NCBI RefSeq assembly: GCF_002937115.1
Contig: NZ_NHRY01000139.1
Span: 62,001 to 126,000, forward strand
Direction: 5' to 3'
Origin: Rhodopila globiformis
GTDB lineage: Bacteria > Pseudomonadota > Alphaproteobacteria > Acetobacterales > Acetobacteraceae
Length of the DNA stretch: 64,000 nt
The position numbers were made by a program, and so were the translations under genes. Position 1 is the stretch's first letter. Each line of letters starts with the position of its first letter. This document shows, one piece after another, positions 44,279 to 52,653 of the stretch. A model generated the notes under the pieces. The model saw nothing but the letters and a program-made list of their open reading frames with translations, did not search any database and was not told the origin of the DNA.

Positions 44279-45040
44279 TCACACGTAGGGCTCCGCACCG
44301 GTGCGCAGACTGGCCCATTGCGCGGCATCGTGGCCGAACAGGACGGTGGCGCCGTCCTGCTGCAGGCGGGCGATGGTTTCGATCGAGACTATCGCCTGGT
44401 CCACGTTCCAGGTGTTCTTCGGAGCGTAGCGTTCATCGAGATGCGCCCGGACGGCGACGGAGTCGGACGCCAGCACGAAGGCGCCATCGCGGTCGAGCAC
44501 CACGTGCGCCGCCATCATGCCCGGGGTGTGGCCCGGCACGTGCAGCAGGGTGATCCGGCCGTCGCCGAACAGGTCGCGCGCGCCATCGAGCGGCTCGATC
44601 GGATTGGGAAGGTCCCATTCGATCGCGCGGTATCCCCGGGATTCGCTGTTCCCGGCCCGGGCGGCGGCGATTTCGGTGGCCTGGATCAGGACCGTTGCGC
44701 GGGGGAAGAAGACGTTGCAACCGCAATGATCGGGATGCAGGTGGGAACAGACGACGACGTCGACGTCGCCGGCCGTGACGCCGGCCAGGGGCAACTGGTT
44801 GATGACGGCTTGCTGCTCGGCGAAGACCGGCGCCATCAGCCGGGCCAGGCCGCCCCAGCGGGCTTCGGCATTCGTTACGACCGAGGGATGGCAACCGGTG
44901 TCGAACAGCACCAGGCCCTGCTTGTGCTTCAGCAGCGCGCAACTGACCGGGAGTTCGATCGTTTCTTCCCGGTCGGCTCCGGGATAATAGATGCCGCGCC
45001 GATAGCGTAGACGGCCGCCGGACAACAGATGCATTTTCAT
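44279..45040 (-). CDS. MBL-fold metallo-hydrolase (lactonase-like)
   Basis: The 253-residue protein has the metallo-beta-lactamase signature SHLHPDHCG (HxHxDH), a further ligand His in LLHVPGHTPG, Asp in LASDSVAV and a terminal-region His in LFGHDAAQW. The N-terminal MKMHLLSGGRLRYRRGIYYP and CALLKHKQGLVLFDTGCHP resemble N-acyl homoserine lactonases. It follows gntR in the same direction after 119 bases. It may hydrolyse a lactone or thioester linked to aromatic catabolism or quorum signals; the substrate is open. Confidence 0.85.
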   Translation of the reverse strand: MKMHLLSGGRLRYRRGIYYPGADREETIELPVSCALLKHKQGLVLFDTGCHPSVVTNAEARWGGLARLMAPVFAEQQAVINQLPLAGVTAGDVDVVVCSHLHPDHCGCNVFFPRATVLIQATEIAAARAGNSESRGYRAIEWDLPNPIEPLDGARDLFGDGRITLLHVPGHTPGMMAAHVVLDRDGAFVLASDSVAVRAHLDERYAPKNTWNVDQAIVSIETIARLQQDGATVLFGHDAAQWASLRTGAEPYV

Positions 45041-45159
45041 GCCAGGGGTCCTTGTTTCTGTACCGCTTCGGAAAGGGCGTCGACGATGGGTTCGCAGTGC
45101 GTGCCGCGGCGGCGGTTGCCGGACCGGGCGCCGCGGATCTTGGCGCCGGCAGCCGGGTT

Positions 45160-45948
45160 TCAATCTGGCGCGGCCGGGGCGCTCGCCGTCCTGGCATCGC
45201 CCGGTTGTGCGGCAATGCGACGCCGCATGACGTCCAGCGTGCGCTCGATGTGGTCCCCAAGCGCGGCACAGGCGCGATCGGCGTCCCGGGCGAGCGCGGC
45301 ATCCTTGATCGCCGCATGCTCGGCATGGACATTGCGCGGCACGCTGCGCGTGGTCAGGGCAGCCCGCCGGTAGCGCTCGGTCTGCTGGTACAACACCCCT
45401 TGCACGTAGTGCAGCCAGCGCGAGGGGCAGCTGCTGAGCAAGGCGGTGTGGAAGTCCTGGTTGCGGGCCTCCCACTCCGCCCACAACTGTTCACGCGTCT
45501 CCTCGGTCAGCCGTTGCTCGACCCTGGAGAGACGGTGGAAAGCCGCGACAACCGTCGCTTCCCAGGCGTCGCCGCCATGGACAATGGCCTGGCGCAGCGC
45601 CTCGCACTCGACCAGCTTTCTCACCTGGGTCAGATCGGCGAGGTCGTCCACCGACATCGGCGCCACCCGGAAGCCGCGCTGGCCTTCGGCCGTTACCAGG
45701 GCTTCGCCGATAAGCCGCGTCAGCGCCTCCCGCAGCGTACTGCCGGAAACGGCGTAGTGCTCCTTCAGCACCTCGGTGCGCAGCTTCATGTCCGGTGGCA
45801 GCGTGCCGTCCACGATGTCGCGGCGCAGCGCCGCATAGACGCTCTCGACCAGGGTACGGGCGCTCGACGCCGGGCTCACGGGTTCGGCGAGCGGATCATG
45901 GCGGCTGGCAGCCGGCCGCAGCGGCGGGTGATTCTCGATTCGAGACAT
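45160..45948 (-). CDS. GntR-family (FCD) transcriptional regulator of the phenol operon
   Basis: The 262-residue protein has an N-terminal winged helix (VYAALRRDIVDGTLPPDMKL, KLRTEVLKEHYAVSGSTLREALTRLIGEAL) and a C-terminal FCD ligand domain with the metal/effector residues around DFHTALLSSCPS and EHAAIKDAAL. FadR-type GntR proteins often repress catabolic operons until an intermediate binds. It diverges from dmpK across a spacer with a palindromic operator candidate, so it is the likely local regulator. The effector is unknown. Confidence 0.85.
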   Translation of the reverse strand: MSRIENHPPLRPAASRHDPLAEPVSPASSARTLVESVYAALRRDIVDGTLPPDMKLRTEVLKEHYAVSGSTLREALTRLIGEALVTAEGQRGFRVAPMSVDDLADLTQVRKLVECEALRQAIVHGGDAWEATVVAAFHRLSRVEQRLTEETREQLWAEWEARNQDFHTALLSSCPSRWLHYVQGVLYQQTERYRRAALTTRSVPRNVHAEHAAIKDAALARDADRACAALGDHIERTLDVMRRRIAAQPGDARTASAPAAPD

Positions 45949-46028
45949 AGGGTAACGCTAACCCGGATTCTCGGAAATTTCCATAGTCCTCTCTCGAAAG
46001 CATGTACACGGCACGGAACGCAAAACAA

Positions 46029-46086
46029 CGATATTTTTGTGAATATCGATATTCCTGTTGACAGCCGATAACGCCGCCCTATGGTG
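46029..46086 (+). promoter_or_regulatory. Candidate phenol-operon promoter and GntR operator
   Basis: TTGACA at 46058-46063 is a perfect -35 hexamer; TATGGT at 46080-46085 follows after 16 bases as a fair -10. Just upstream lies the perfect palindrome gaatatcgatattc (46041-46054), overlapping an inverted repeat cgatatt/aatatcg (46029-46048). The position between divergent gntR and dmpK suits operator binding that blocks polymerase. There is no sigma54 -24/-12 element of the DmpR type. Confidence 0.65.
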
Positions 46087-46157
46087 CGCGTGTGGACCGG
46101 CTGACGCAGGACAGCGCCACGCCGGCAATAAACGGCCAAGCATAAGGGGCAGCGCAC

Positions 46158-46493
46158 ATGGGGCGCGCAGGGTGGGAAGAAGCAGTCGAACACGGGGCAG
46201 CGCCGCCCGCCCGTGTGCGCGTCACCGGGTTGCGGCGCGACGCTTACGTCGAGTTCGTATTTTCGCTCGGCGACGACACGCTCACCGTCGAGCTCATCCT
46301 GCCGTTCGCCGGCTTCGCCGAGTTCTGCGCGCAACGCCGCGCCACGATCGAGACGCCGGCGCCGGACATCGGCGCGCAGATCGAGCGGCTCGCCTGGCGC
46401 CTGCGCCGGCCGGAGCTGTTCCGGCAACTCGGCTACATCGCGCTGCCCGCGCAGGCGGCGCCTGCCAGCAGTGGCGTAACGACACAGTCATAA
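46158..46493 (+). CDS. dmpK: Phenol hydroxylase P0 (assembly) subunit
   Basis: The 111-residue protein matches the DmpK/PHK family: RVTGLRRDAYVEFVFSLGDD, then VELILPFAGFAEFCAQ, and a short C-terminal helical part. DmpK is not part of the active enzyme but helps activate the diiron hydroxylase. AAGGGG precedes ATG 46158. It is the first gene of the phenol operon, 13 bases before dmpL. Confidence 0.9.
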   Translation: MGRAGWEEAVEHGAAPPARVRVTGLRRDAYVEFVFSLGDDTLTVELILPFAGFAEFCAQRRATIETPAPDIGAQIERLAWRLRRPELFRQLGYIALPAQAAPASSGVTTQS

Positions 46494-46506
46494 CCGGGAG
46501 AACAAC

Positions 46507-47502
46507 GTGACCGTCGATCTCAAGACGATTGCGATCGAGCCGAAGCGCCAGACCTTCGGCCACATCGCCCGCCGCTTCGGCGCCGATCGGCCCGCCACGC
46601 GGTACGAGGAAGCAACGCTGGATGTCCAGGCGACGGCCAACTTCCACTACAAGCCGCTGTGGGAACCTGAATACTGGCATTACGACGTGCGCAAGACGCA
46701 GATCGTCATGCAGGACTGGTATTCGCTGCGCGACCCCCGCCAGCTTTACTACGCCACTTATAATATAGGCCGCGCCGGCTGGAACGGGGCCTGCGAGCGC
46801 AACTTCGCCCTGGCCGAGAAGCGCAACCTGCTGGGTGGGCTGGACCCGGCCCTGCGCGGGCGGATCGAGCGGTTCCTGCTGCCGCTGCGCCACGCGCACT
46901 GGGGCGCCAACATGAACATGAGCGAGGCGTGCCAGCGCGGCTACGGCACTGCGGTCACCGCGCCGTGCATCTTCTCGGCGGGCGACCACCTCGGCATGGC
47001 GCAGATCGTCAGCCGCATTGGCCTGCTGCTGGACGGCCAGACCGGCCACAGCCTGGACCGGGCCAAGGAGAGTTGGATGACCGATCCGGCCTGGCAGGGT
47101 GTGCGCCGACTGGTCGAGGACAGCTTCGTCGAGCGCGACTGGTTCCGCCTGCTGGTGGAACAGACGCTGGCGATCAACAGCGTGGTGTTCGGCCTGATCT
47201 ACGACCGCGCCGACGCCGCCTGGGACAGCGCCGCGACCACTGTTTCGCTGCTGACCGAGTTCATGGCCGACTGGCGCGACGACGAAGGCCGCTGGGTCGA
47301 CGCTGTCATCAGTGGCGCCGCCGCCGAGAGCGAGGCCAACAAGCAACTGATTTCACGCTGGGCCGCCCGGGCGATCGACCGTGCCGCCGCCGCGGCGCGT
47401 CCGTTGGCCGCGGCGCTGCTGGGCGACGAAGCCGCCGCCGAAGCCGCCGCCAACGACGCCCGCACGCGCGCCACCCGGCTCGGTGTGACGCTCGATGCGT
47501 AA
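46507..47502 (+). CDS. dmpL: Phenol hydroxylase beta subunit (P1)
   Basis: The 331-residue protein is the smaller hydroxylase subunit of the soluble diiron phenol monooxygenase: NFHYKPLWEPEYWHYDVRKT, QDWYSLRDPRQLYYATYN and HWGANMNMSEACQRGYGTAV are conserved landmarks. It lacks diiron ligands and supports the alpha subunit DmpN. A 284-base spacer filled with tandem and palindromic repeats separates it from dmpM, which is odd within an operon. Confidence 0.95.
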   Translation: MTVDLKTIAIEPKRQTFGHIARRFGADRPATRYEEATLDVQATANFHYKPLWEPEYWHYDVRKTQIVMQDWYSLRDPRQLYYATYNIGRAGWNGACERNFALAEKRNLLGGLDPALRGRIERFLLPLRHAHWGANMNMSEACQRGYGTAVTAPCIFSAGDHLGMAQIVSRIGLLLDGQTGHSLDRAKESWMTDPAWQGVRRLVEDSFVERDWFRLLVEQTLAINSVVFGLIYDRADAAWDSAATTVSLLTEFMADWRDDEGRWVDAVISGAAAESEANKQLISRWAARAIDRAAAAARPLAAALLGDEAAAEAAANDARTRATRLGVTLDA

Positions 47503-47560
47503 TGCAGGCACAGTTGGCCAGCTGGCGGCGATGGCAGTCCGAAGGTTGACAACGGCAGCG

Positions 47561-47640
47561 GCCGTTACTTCCCCGTCATGTCCGTTACTTCCCCGTCATG
47601 TCCGTTACTTCCCCGTCACGGCCGTTCTCTCTCCGTCATG
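47561..47640 (+). repeat. 20-bp tandem repeat, four units
   Basis: Units at 47561, 47581, 47601 and 47621 share ccgttacttccccgtcatg; the fourth is degenerate and runs into the left arm of palindromic copy 6. The array appears to be a multiplied shoulder of that element. Confidence 0.9.
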
Positions 47641-47711
47641 GCCGGGCGTGTCCCGGCCATCCACCCCCCGCCGCCGCAGCGCAGATGGCCGGGACACGCC
47701 CGGCCATGATG
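47634..47711. repeat. Dispersed palindromic repeat, copy 6, between dmpL and dmpM
   Basis: Arms 47634-47660 and 47685-47711 differ by one position at the outer end. The hairpin would form in the polycistronic dmp transcript between two subunits of one enzyme. It could alter relative expression or mRNA processing. Confidence 0.95.
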
Positions 47712-47786
47712 ATGGGCCGGGGACCTTGCCCCGATCGACCTTGAGCGCCAGCGAGACCGCATTCTGATAATAAAGGAACTCCAGGA

Positions 47787-48059
47787 ATGGCCCAGTTCGC
47801 GTCACTGACGCTGCAGCAGACCGATGCCGCGCGTCCGATCATCGAGGCGATCATCGCCGACAATCCCGGCGTGCGCGTCCTCAATATGCCAGGTGCCGTC
47901 AAGCTCGACTGCGACGGCAAGCTCACCGTCAACCGCGCCTCGGTCGAGCAGCGCATCGGCCGGACGTGGGACCCGCAGGAAATCCACCTCGTGCTGATCT
48001 CGATGGCCGGCAATCTCGACGAGGACGACGACCACTTCACCATCGCCTGGCGTCACTGA
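47787..48059 (+). CDS. dmpM: Phenol hydroxylase regulatory/effector subunit (P2)
   Basis: The 90-residue, cofactor-less coupling protein contains SLTLQQTDAARPIIEAI, then IADNPGVRVLNMPGAVKLD, VNRASVEQRIGR and WDPQEIHLVLISMAGN, typical of the MmoB/DmpM family that modulates the diiron site. Start ATG 47787 has AAGGAAC upstream. It is followed closely by dmpN. Confidence 0.95.
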   Translation: MAQFASLTLQQTDAARPIIEAIIADNPGVRVLNMPGAVKLDCDGKLTVNRASVEQRIGRTWDPQEIHLVLISMAGNLDEDDDHFTIAWRH

Positions 48060-48071
48060 GGAGGCGCGATC

Positions 48072-49586
48072 ATGTCCGCACGCAAGCTCGGCCTGAAGCA
48101 GCGCTATGCGCTGATGACCCGCGGCCTGGACTGGGAAACCACCTACCAGCCGATGGAGGAGGTCTACCCCTACGACCGTTTCGAGGGCATCAAGATCCGC
48201 GACTGGTCGGAGTGGGAAGACCCGTTCCGCCTGACCATGGACAGCTACTGGAAGTTCCAGGCGGAGAAGGAACGCAAGCTGTATGCCGTGCTCGACAGCT
48301 TCGCGCAGAGCAACGGCCAGACCGGCATCTCCGACCCGCGCTACATCAACGCCATCAAGCTGTTCATCACCGGCGTCTCGCCGCTGGAGTACCAGGCGCA
48401 TCGCGGCTTCGCCTTCACCGGGCGGCACCTGCGCGGCGTCGGCCCGCGCGTCGCGGCGCAGATGCAGTCGCTGGACGAGCTGCGCCATGCCCAGACGCAG
48501 ATCCACACGATCAGCCACTACAACAAGTTCTTCAACGGCATGGCCGAGTGGCCGCACATGCACGACCGGGTGTGGTACCTCTCGGTGCCGAAGTCGTTCT
48601 TCGACGACGCACGCACTGCCGGCCCGTTCGAGTTCATGATCGCCATCGGCTTCGCCTTCGAGTACGTGCTGACCAACCTGCTGTTCGTGCCGTTCATGTC
48701 GGGCGCCGCCTATAACGGCGACCTCGCCACGGTCACGTTCGGGTTTTCGGCGCAGTCCGACGAGAGCCGCCACATGACGCTCGGCATCGAGGTCATCAAG
48801 TTCCTGCTGGAGCAGCATCCGGACAACCTGCCGATTGTGCAGAAATGGGTGGACAAGTGGTTCTGGCGCGGCCACCGCGTGCTCGGGCTGGTGGCGATGA
48901 TGATGGACTACATGCTGCCGAAGAAGGTGATGTCCTGGAAGGAAGCCTGGGAGATCTACTTCACCGAGGCCGGCGGCGCGCTGTTCCAGGACCTCGCGCG
49001 CTATGGCCTGCGCCCGCCGAAATACGCCGACGTCGCCACCGCCGAGGCCGAGCACATTTCGCACCAGAACTGGTGCACCTTCTACCAGTACACCCACGCC
49101 GCCGCCTTCCACACCTGGCTGCCGACGGCGCAGGAGATGGACTGGCTGTCGGAGAAGTATCCCAACACGTTCGACAAGTATTATCGCCCGCGTTATGAGA
49201 TGTGGGCGCAGATGGAGAAGGACGGGCACCGCTTCTACAACATGGCGCTGCCGCAGCTGTGCACCACCTGCCAGATCCCGATGGTGTACACCGAGCCCGG
49301 CGACCCTACCACCATCGCCTTCCGGCAGTCCATGTACAAGAACGAGCGGTATCATTTCTGCTCCGACGGCTGCAAGGACATCTTCGACGCCGAGCCGGAG
49401 AAGTTCGCGCAGAGCTGGCTGCCGGTGCACCAGATCTTCCAGGGCAACTGCGGCGGCGCGACCGTGCCCGACGTGCTCGACTGGTACAAGCTGAAAGTCG
49501 GCGAGGACAATTTGGACTTCGGCCAGTCCCCGGACAGGAAGACCTGGGACGAATGGCAGGCCAGCAAGTCGCGGCTGGCCGGTTGA
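48072..49586 (+). CDS. dmpN: Phenol hydroxylase alpha subunit (P3), diiron catalytic
   Basis: The 504-residue catalytic subunit ortho-hydroxylates phenol to catechol. The six carboxylate/His ligands are visible: Glu106 (LEYQ), Glu136 and His139 (DELRHAQ), Glu197 (FEYV), Glu231 and His234 (DESRHM). The C-terminal part has CTTCQIPM and FCSDGCKDIFDAEPEKF, the YHS-like region of the family. It follows dmpM by 12 bases and is well conserved throughout, so the enzyme should be active. Confidence 0.97.
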   Translation: MSARKLGLKQRYALMTRGLDWETTYQPMEEVYPYDRFEGIKIRDWSEWEDPFRLTMDSYWKFQAEKERKLYAVLDSFAQSNGQTGISDPRYINAIKLFITGVSPLEYQAHRGFAFTGRHLRGVGPRVAAQMQSLDELRHAQTQIHTISHYNKFFNGMAEWPHMHDRVWYLSVPKSFFDDARTAGPFEFMIAIGFAFEYVLTNLLFVPFMSGAAYNGDLATVTFGFSAQSDESRHMTLGIEVIKFLLEQHPDNLPIVQKWVDKWFWRGHRVLGLVAMMMDYMLPKKVMSWKEAWEIYFTEAGGALFQDLARYGLRPPKYADVATAEAEHISHQNWCTFYQYTHAAAFHTWLPTAQEMDWLSEKYPNTFDKYYRPRYEMWAQMEKDGHRFYNMALPQLCTTCQIPMVYTEPGDPTTIAFRQSMYKNERYHFCSDGCKDIFDAEPEKFAQSWLPVHQIFQGNCGGATVPDVLDWYKLKVGEDNLDFGQSPDRKTWDEWQASKSRLAG

Positions 49587-49599
49587 GGGAGCAGGCACC

Positions 49600-49968
49600 A
49601 TGAGCGTCATCGCCATCCGCCCGGACTACGAGGCTCACACCGAGGTCCGCGATCGGCTCGGGAACTTCCACGGCAACCAGGTGGTCTATGTGCACTGGGA
49701 GAAGCATCTCTCCTTCTGCGCCGCGATCGCTTTTCCGTTGCCGCCGGACATGCCGTTCGGCGCCTTCATCGACAACGTCATCAAGCCCCACTACGCCCCC
49801 CACCCGCAGGCCGAGGCGATCGACTGGGCGGCCGTCACCTGGCAGATCGACGGCGCCGACGCGACACCCGATCTCGGGAAATCGCTTGCCGAAAACGGCG
49901 TCGGCCACAAGTCGATTGTCCGTTTCTGGACCCCCGGCCTCGACGGCTACCACGGCTCGGCGTCCTGA
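49600..49968 (+). CDS. dmpO: Phenol hydroxylase gamma subunit (P4)
   Basis: The 122-residue protein belongs to the phenol hydroxylase conserved region of DmpO: RDRLGNFHGNQVVYVHWEKH, FCAAIAFPLPPDMPFGAFID, WAAVTWQIDG and, at the end, VRFWTPGLDGYHGS. It forms the third polypeptide of the (alpha-beta-gamma)2 hydroxylase. AGGCACC precedes the ATG. One base separates its stop from dmpP. Confidence 0.95.
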   Translation: MSVIAIRPDYEAHTEVRDRLGNFHGNQVVYVHWEKHLSFCAAIAFPLPPDMPFGAFIDNVIKPHYAPHPQAEAIDWAAVTWQIDGADATPDLGKSLAENGVGHKSIVRFWTPGLDGYHGSAS

Positions 49969-49969
49969 C

Positions 49970-51025
49970 ATGCCGACGCTGAGCATCGAACCGCTGGGAC
50001 AGGCCATCGAGGTACGCAGCGGGCAGACCATCCTGGATGCCTGCCTGCGCGCCGGCATCTGGCTGCCGCACGCCTGCGGCCACGGCCTGTGCGGCACGTG
50101 CAAGGTGGACGTGCTGGAGGGCGAGGTGTCGCTGGGCGACGCCTCCGCCTTCGCGCTGATGGATTTCGAGCGTGACGAAGGCAAGGCGCTGGCCTGCACC
50201 TGCACGCTGCTGGGCGACGTCACCATCGAAGCCGACATCGACGAGGACCCCGACGCGCAACTGATCCCGGTCAGCGACTTCATCGGGACAGTAACCGCGG
50301 TCGAGGACCTGACGCACGACGTCAAGGGCATCACGCTGGCCTTGCCGCCGCCGGGCATGCACTTCCAGCCCGGCCAGTATGTGAACCTGGAAATCCCCGG
50401 CGTCACCGGCCCGCGCCCGTTCTCGATCGCCAACGCGCCGGGCGAGGGCGACAAGGTATGGCTCCAGGTCCGGCGCGTGCCGGACGGCGCCGCGACGGGG
50501 TGGCTGCACACGGAGCTGCGCCCGGGGCAGCAGCTTCGTCTCTCCGGTCCGTACGGCCAGTTCTTCGTGCGCAAGTCGCGCGGCGGGCCGCTGCTGTTCC
50601 TCGCCGGCGGCACCGGCGTCTCCAGCCCGCGGTCGATGATCCTCGACCTGATCGAGGAGGGCTACGACCAGCCGATAACGCTGATCCACGGCGTGCGCAC
50701 GCAGGCCGATCTGTATGGCCAGCAGGAATTCGCTGAGTTGGCGGCACGGCATGCCAACTTCCGCTATGTCCCGGCGCTGTCGCAGGAGCCGGACGGCAGC
50801 GCCTGGGCGGGCGAGCGGGGCTTTGTGCACGACGTGGCGCAGCGCCTGTTCGGCGGCGGCTTCGCGGGGCTGACGGCTTATCTCTGCGGTCCGCCGCCGA
50901 TGATCGAGGCGTGCCTGCGCACGCTGATGCAGGGCCGGCTGTTCGAGAAGCACATCTTCACCGAACGCTTCCTGACCGCGCAGGACGGCGCGGCCAAACG
51001 CAGTCCCGTGTTCCGCAAGGTGTGA
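49970..51025 (+). CDS. dmpP: Phenol hydroxylase reductase (P5)
   Basis: DmpP passes electrons from NADH through FAD and [2Fe-2S] to DmpN. The 351 residues begin with a plant-type ferredoxin domain (CGHGLCGTC, Cys36, 41, 44, and Cys ~76), then the FAD site RPFSIANAPGEG and the NAD site FLAGGTGVSSPRSM, and end with the conserved CGPPPMIEACL. ATG 49970 (MPTLSIEP) follows the dmpO stop directly. Confidence 0.97.
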   Translation: MPTLSIEPLGQAIEVRSGQTILDACLRAGIWLPHACGHGLCGTCKVDVLEGEVSLGDASAFALMDFERDEGKALACTCTLLGDVTIEADIDEDPDAQLIPVSDFIGTVTAVEDLTHDVKGITLALPPPGMHFQPGQYVNLEIPGVTGPRPFSIANAPGEGDKVWLQVRRVPDGAATGWLHTELRPGQQLRLSGPYGQFFVRKSRGGPLLFLAGGTGVSSPRSMILDLIEEGYDQPITLIHGVRTQADLYGQQEFAELAARHANFRYVPALSQEPDGSAWAGERGFVHDVAQRLFGGGFAGLTAYLCGPPPMIEACLRTLMQGRLFEKHIFTERFLTAQDGAAKRSPVFRKV

Positions 51026-51030
51026 CGGCG

Positions 51031-51456
51031 ATGGACCAGACCGAAATCCGCACTGTCCACCGCATCCGCGTGCCCGGCACCGACATCGACGTGCCGTGCC
51101 GCCCGCAGCAGAACGTGCTCGACGCGTTCGAGCGCCGCGGCCTCTGCCGCGACATCAGGATCGGCTGCCGCAACGGCGGCTGCGGCGTGTGCCGCGTGCA
51201 GGTGCTGGAGGGCACGGTGCGTGCGGACCGCATGGGCGCCAACCACGTGACCGCGGACGAGCGCCTGGCGGGCTACGCGCTCGCCTGCCGTATCTACCCG
51301 GAGAGCGACCTGCTGATCGCAGCCGCTCCACGCAACCCGTGCGCCACCCGGGCGCGGACGGACGAAACCATTGCTACAGCAGACCGCAGGTTAGTTGGGA
51401 CGCAGACGGCCTGTCTTCATCGTCATGGCCCGGCTTGTCCGGGCCATGACGAGTGA
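51031..51456 (+). CDS. dmpQ: [2Fe-2S] ferredoxin, DmpQ/XylT type, with element-derived C-terminus
   Basis: DmpQ-type ferredoxins reactivate catechol 2,3-dioxygenase by reducing oxidised iron. The cysteine set is Cys46, 51, 54 (GCRNGGCGVC) and Cys86 (LACRIYP). The 141-residue frame is longer than usual (about 110). Codons from ~115 on lie inside a 129-base inverted-repeat element (51373-51501), so the last ~27 residues are foreign. The Fe-S domain itself is complete. Confidence 0.9.
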   Translation: MDQTEIRTVHRIRVPGTDIDVPCRPQQNVLDAFERRGLCRDIRIGCRNGGCGVCRVQVLEGTVRADRMGANHVTADERLAGYALACRIYPESDLLIAAAPRNPCATRARTDETIATADRRLVGTQTACLHRHGPACPGHDE

Positions 51457-51501
51457 GGTGCGCCGTCGCCGTGTCTCAACCAACCTGCGGTCTGCTGTAG
51501 C
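51373..51501. mobile_element. MITE-like inverted-repeat element at the dmpQ 3' end
   Basis: The terminal arms 51373-51400 and 51474-51501 (gctacagcagaccgcaggtt...) match at 26 of 28 positions. A 31-base palindrome, cgtcatggcccggcttgtcc..., lies inside at 51421-51451. The 8-base word cgaaacca occurs at 51363-51370 and again at 51501-51508, resembling a target duplication offset by two or three bases on the left. There is no internal gene, as expected for a non-autonomous element. Confidence 0.75.
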
Positions 51502-51536
51502 GAAACCACCAACCAATAACCCAAGGAGCAGTTTTC

Positions 51537-52457
51537 ATGGCCATTACTGGTGTTCTGCGTCCCGGCCTGTGCCAGATCCGGGTTCTCGACATGGCCGCGG
51601 CCAAGACCCACTACATCGACCGGGTCGGCCTCGACTTCGTCGGCGAAGGCCCGGACGGGCGGGTCTATCTCAAGGCCTATGACGAGTTCGACCGCCACAG
51701 CATCGTGCTGCGCCAGGCCGACGAGTCAGGCTGCGACCTGTTCGCCTTCCGCGTCGCCCGCCCGTCCGACCTCGACAGCTTCGAGCAGCGGATCAAGGAC
51801 TACGGCTATACGGTCTATCATGTCGAAGCCGGCGAGATGCCCGGCGTCGGCCGCCGCATCGGCACCGTTATACCCTCGGGCCACCGCATCGAGCTGTACG
51901 CCGAGATCGAGATGGCCGATCGGCACCCGCCGATCACCAACCCGGACCTGTGGACCGACGAGCCGCACGGCATGCGCCCGATCCGCATGGACCATGCCCT
52001 GCTGTATGGCCCGAACATCGAGGAAGTGCAGGACTTCTTCGAGAAGGCGCTGGATTTCCGCTGCGCCGAGAAGGTGATGCTGCCGGACGGGCTGCTGGCC
52101 ACCTGGCTGACCTGCAGCACGAAGGCGCACGACATCGCATTCGTGAAGCATCCCGAGCCCGGCAAGTTCCACCACGTTTCGTTCTTCCTGGAGGACTGGA
52201 ACGCCGTCGGCTGGGCCTCGGACATCATCACCCGCTACAACATCTCCCGCGACATCGGCCCGACCCGCCACGGCATCACCCGCGGCACGACGATCTACTT
52301 CTTCGATCCGTCCGGCAACCGCAACGAGGTGTTCGCCGGGGGCTATACTTATTACCCGACCGACCCGACACGGATGTGGGACGAGACCGAGCTGGGCAAG
52401 GGGATCTTCTACTACGAGCAACAGCTCAACGAGCGCTTCCTGACGGTCGTGACCTGA
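51537..52457 (+). CDS. dmpB: Catechol 2,3-dioxygenase
   Basis: This extradiol enzyme cleaves catechol to 2-hydroxymuconic semialdehyde. The 306-residue two-domain vicinal-oxygen-chelate protein has iron ligands His153 (RMDHALL), His213 (KFHHVSFF) and Glu264 (GNRNEVFAGGY). Conserved surroundings include YFFDPSGN and WDETELGKGIFYYE. AAGGAG precedes the ATG. It is followed by a 343-base repeat-filled gap before dmpC. Confidence 0.97.
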   Translation: MAITGVLRPGLCQIRVLDMAAAKTHYIDRVGLDFVGEGPDGRVYLKAYDEFDRHSIVLRQADESGCDLFAFRVARPSDLDSFEQRIKDYGYTVYHVEAGEMPGVGRRIGTVIPSGHRIELYAEIEMADRHPPITNPDLWTDEPHGMRPIRMDHALLYGPNIEEVQDFFEKALDFRCAEKVMLPDGLLATWLTCSTKAHDIAFVKHPEPGKFHHVSFFLEDWNAVGWASDIITRYNISRDIGPTRHGITRGTTIYFFDPSGNRNEVFAGGYTYYPTDPTRMWDETELGKGIFYYEQQLNERFLTVVT

Positions 52458-52572
52458 GACGAGGCAGGCCGTGCGGATTGCTCGCTATGACGTTTTGGCA
52501 ACGACTGTGCGTCCCAGTCAGCCTACGGCTTGCCATGTCAGGGCCTTGGCGGGTGCGGCGTTAATGCCCAGC

Positions 52573-52653
52573 CGTCATGGTCGGGCGTGCCCCCATGCAT
52601 ATCAGGATAATGGTGGTTGGAGAAAGGTTTGCCGGCGCGGCCGCTCTCTCTTC
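52573..52653. repeat. Half-palindrome and composite shoulder before copy 7
   Basis: A degenerate arm (ccgtcatggtcgggcgtgc) is followed by gcatatcaggataatggtggttggagaaagg, matching in order the region beside copy 1 at 7.45-7.54 kb in reverse. The rest of 52458-52572 shows nothing recognisable. Confidence 0.65.

Noticed and set aside
47561-47640. Short regular repeats as a CRISPR array
   Set aside because: The units are directly adjacent with no spacers, and no cas gene is in the window.
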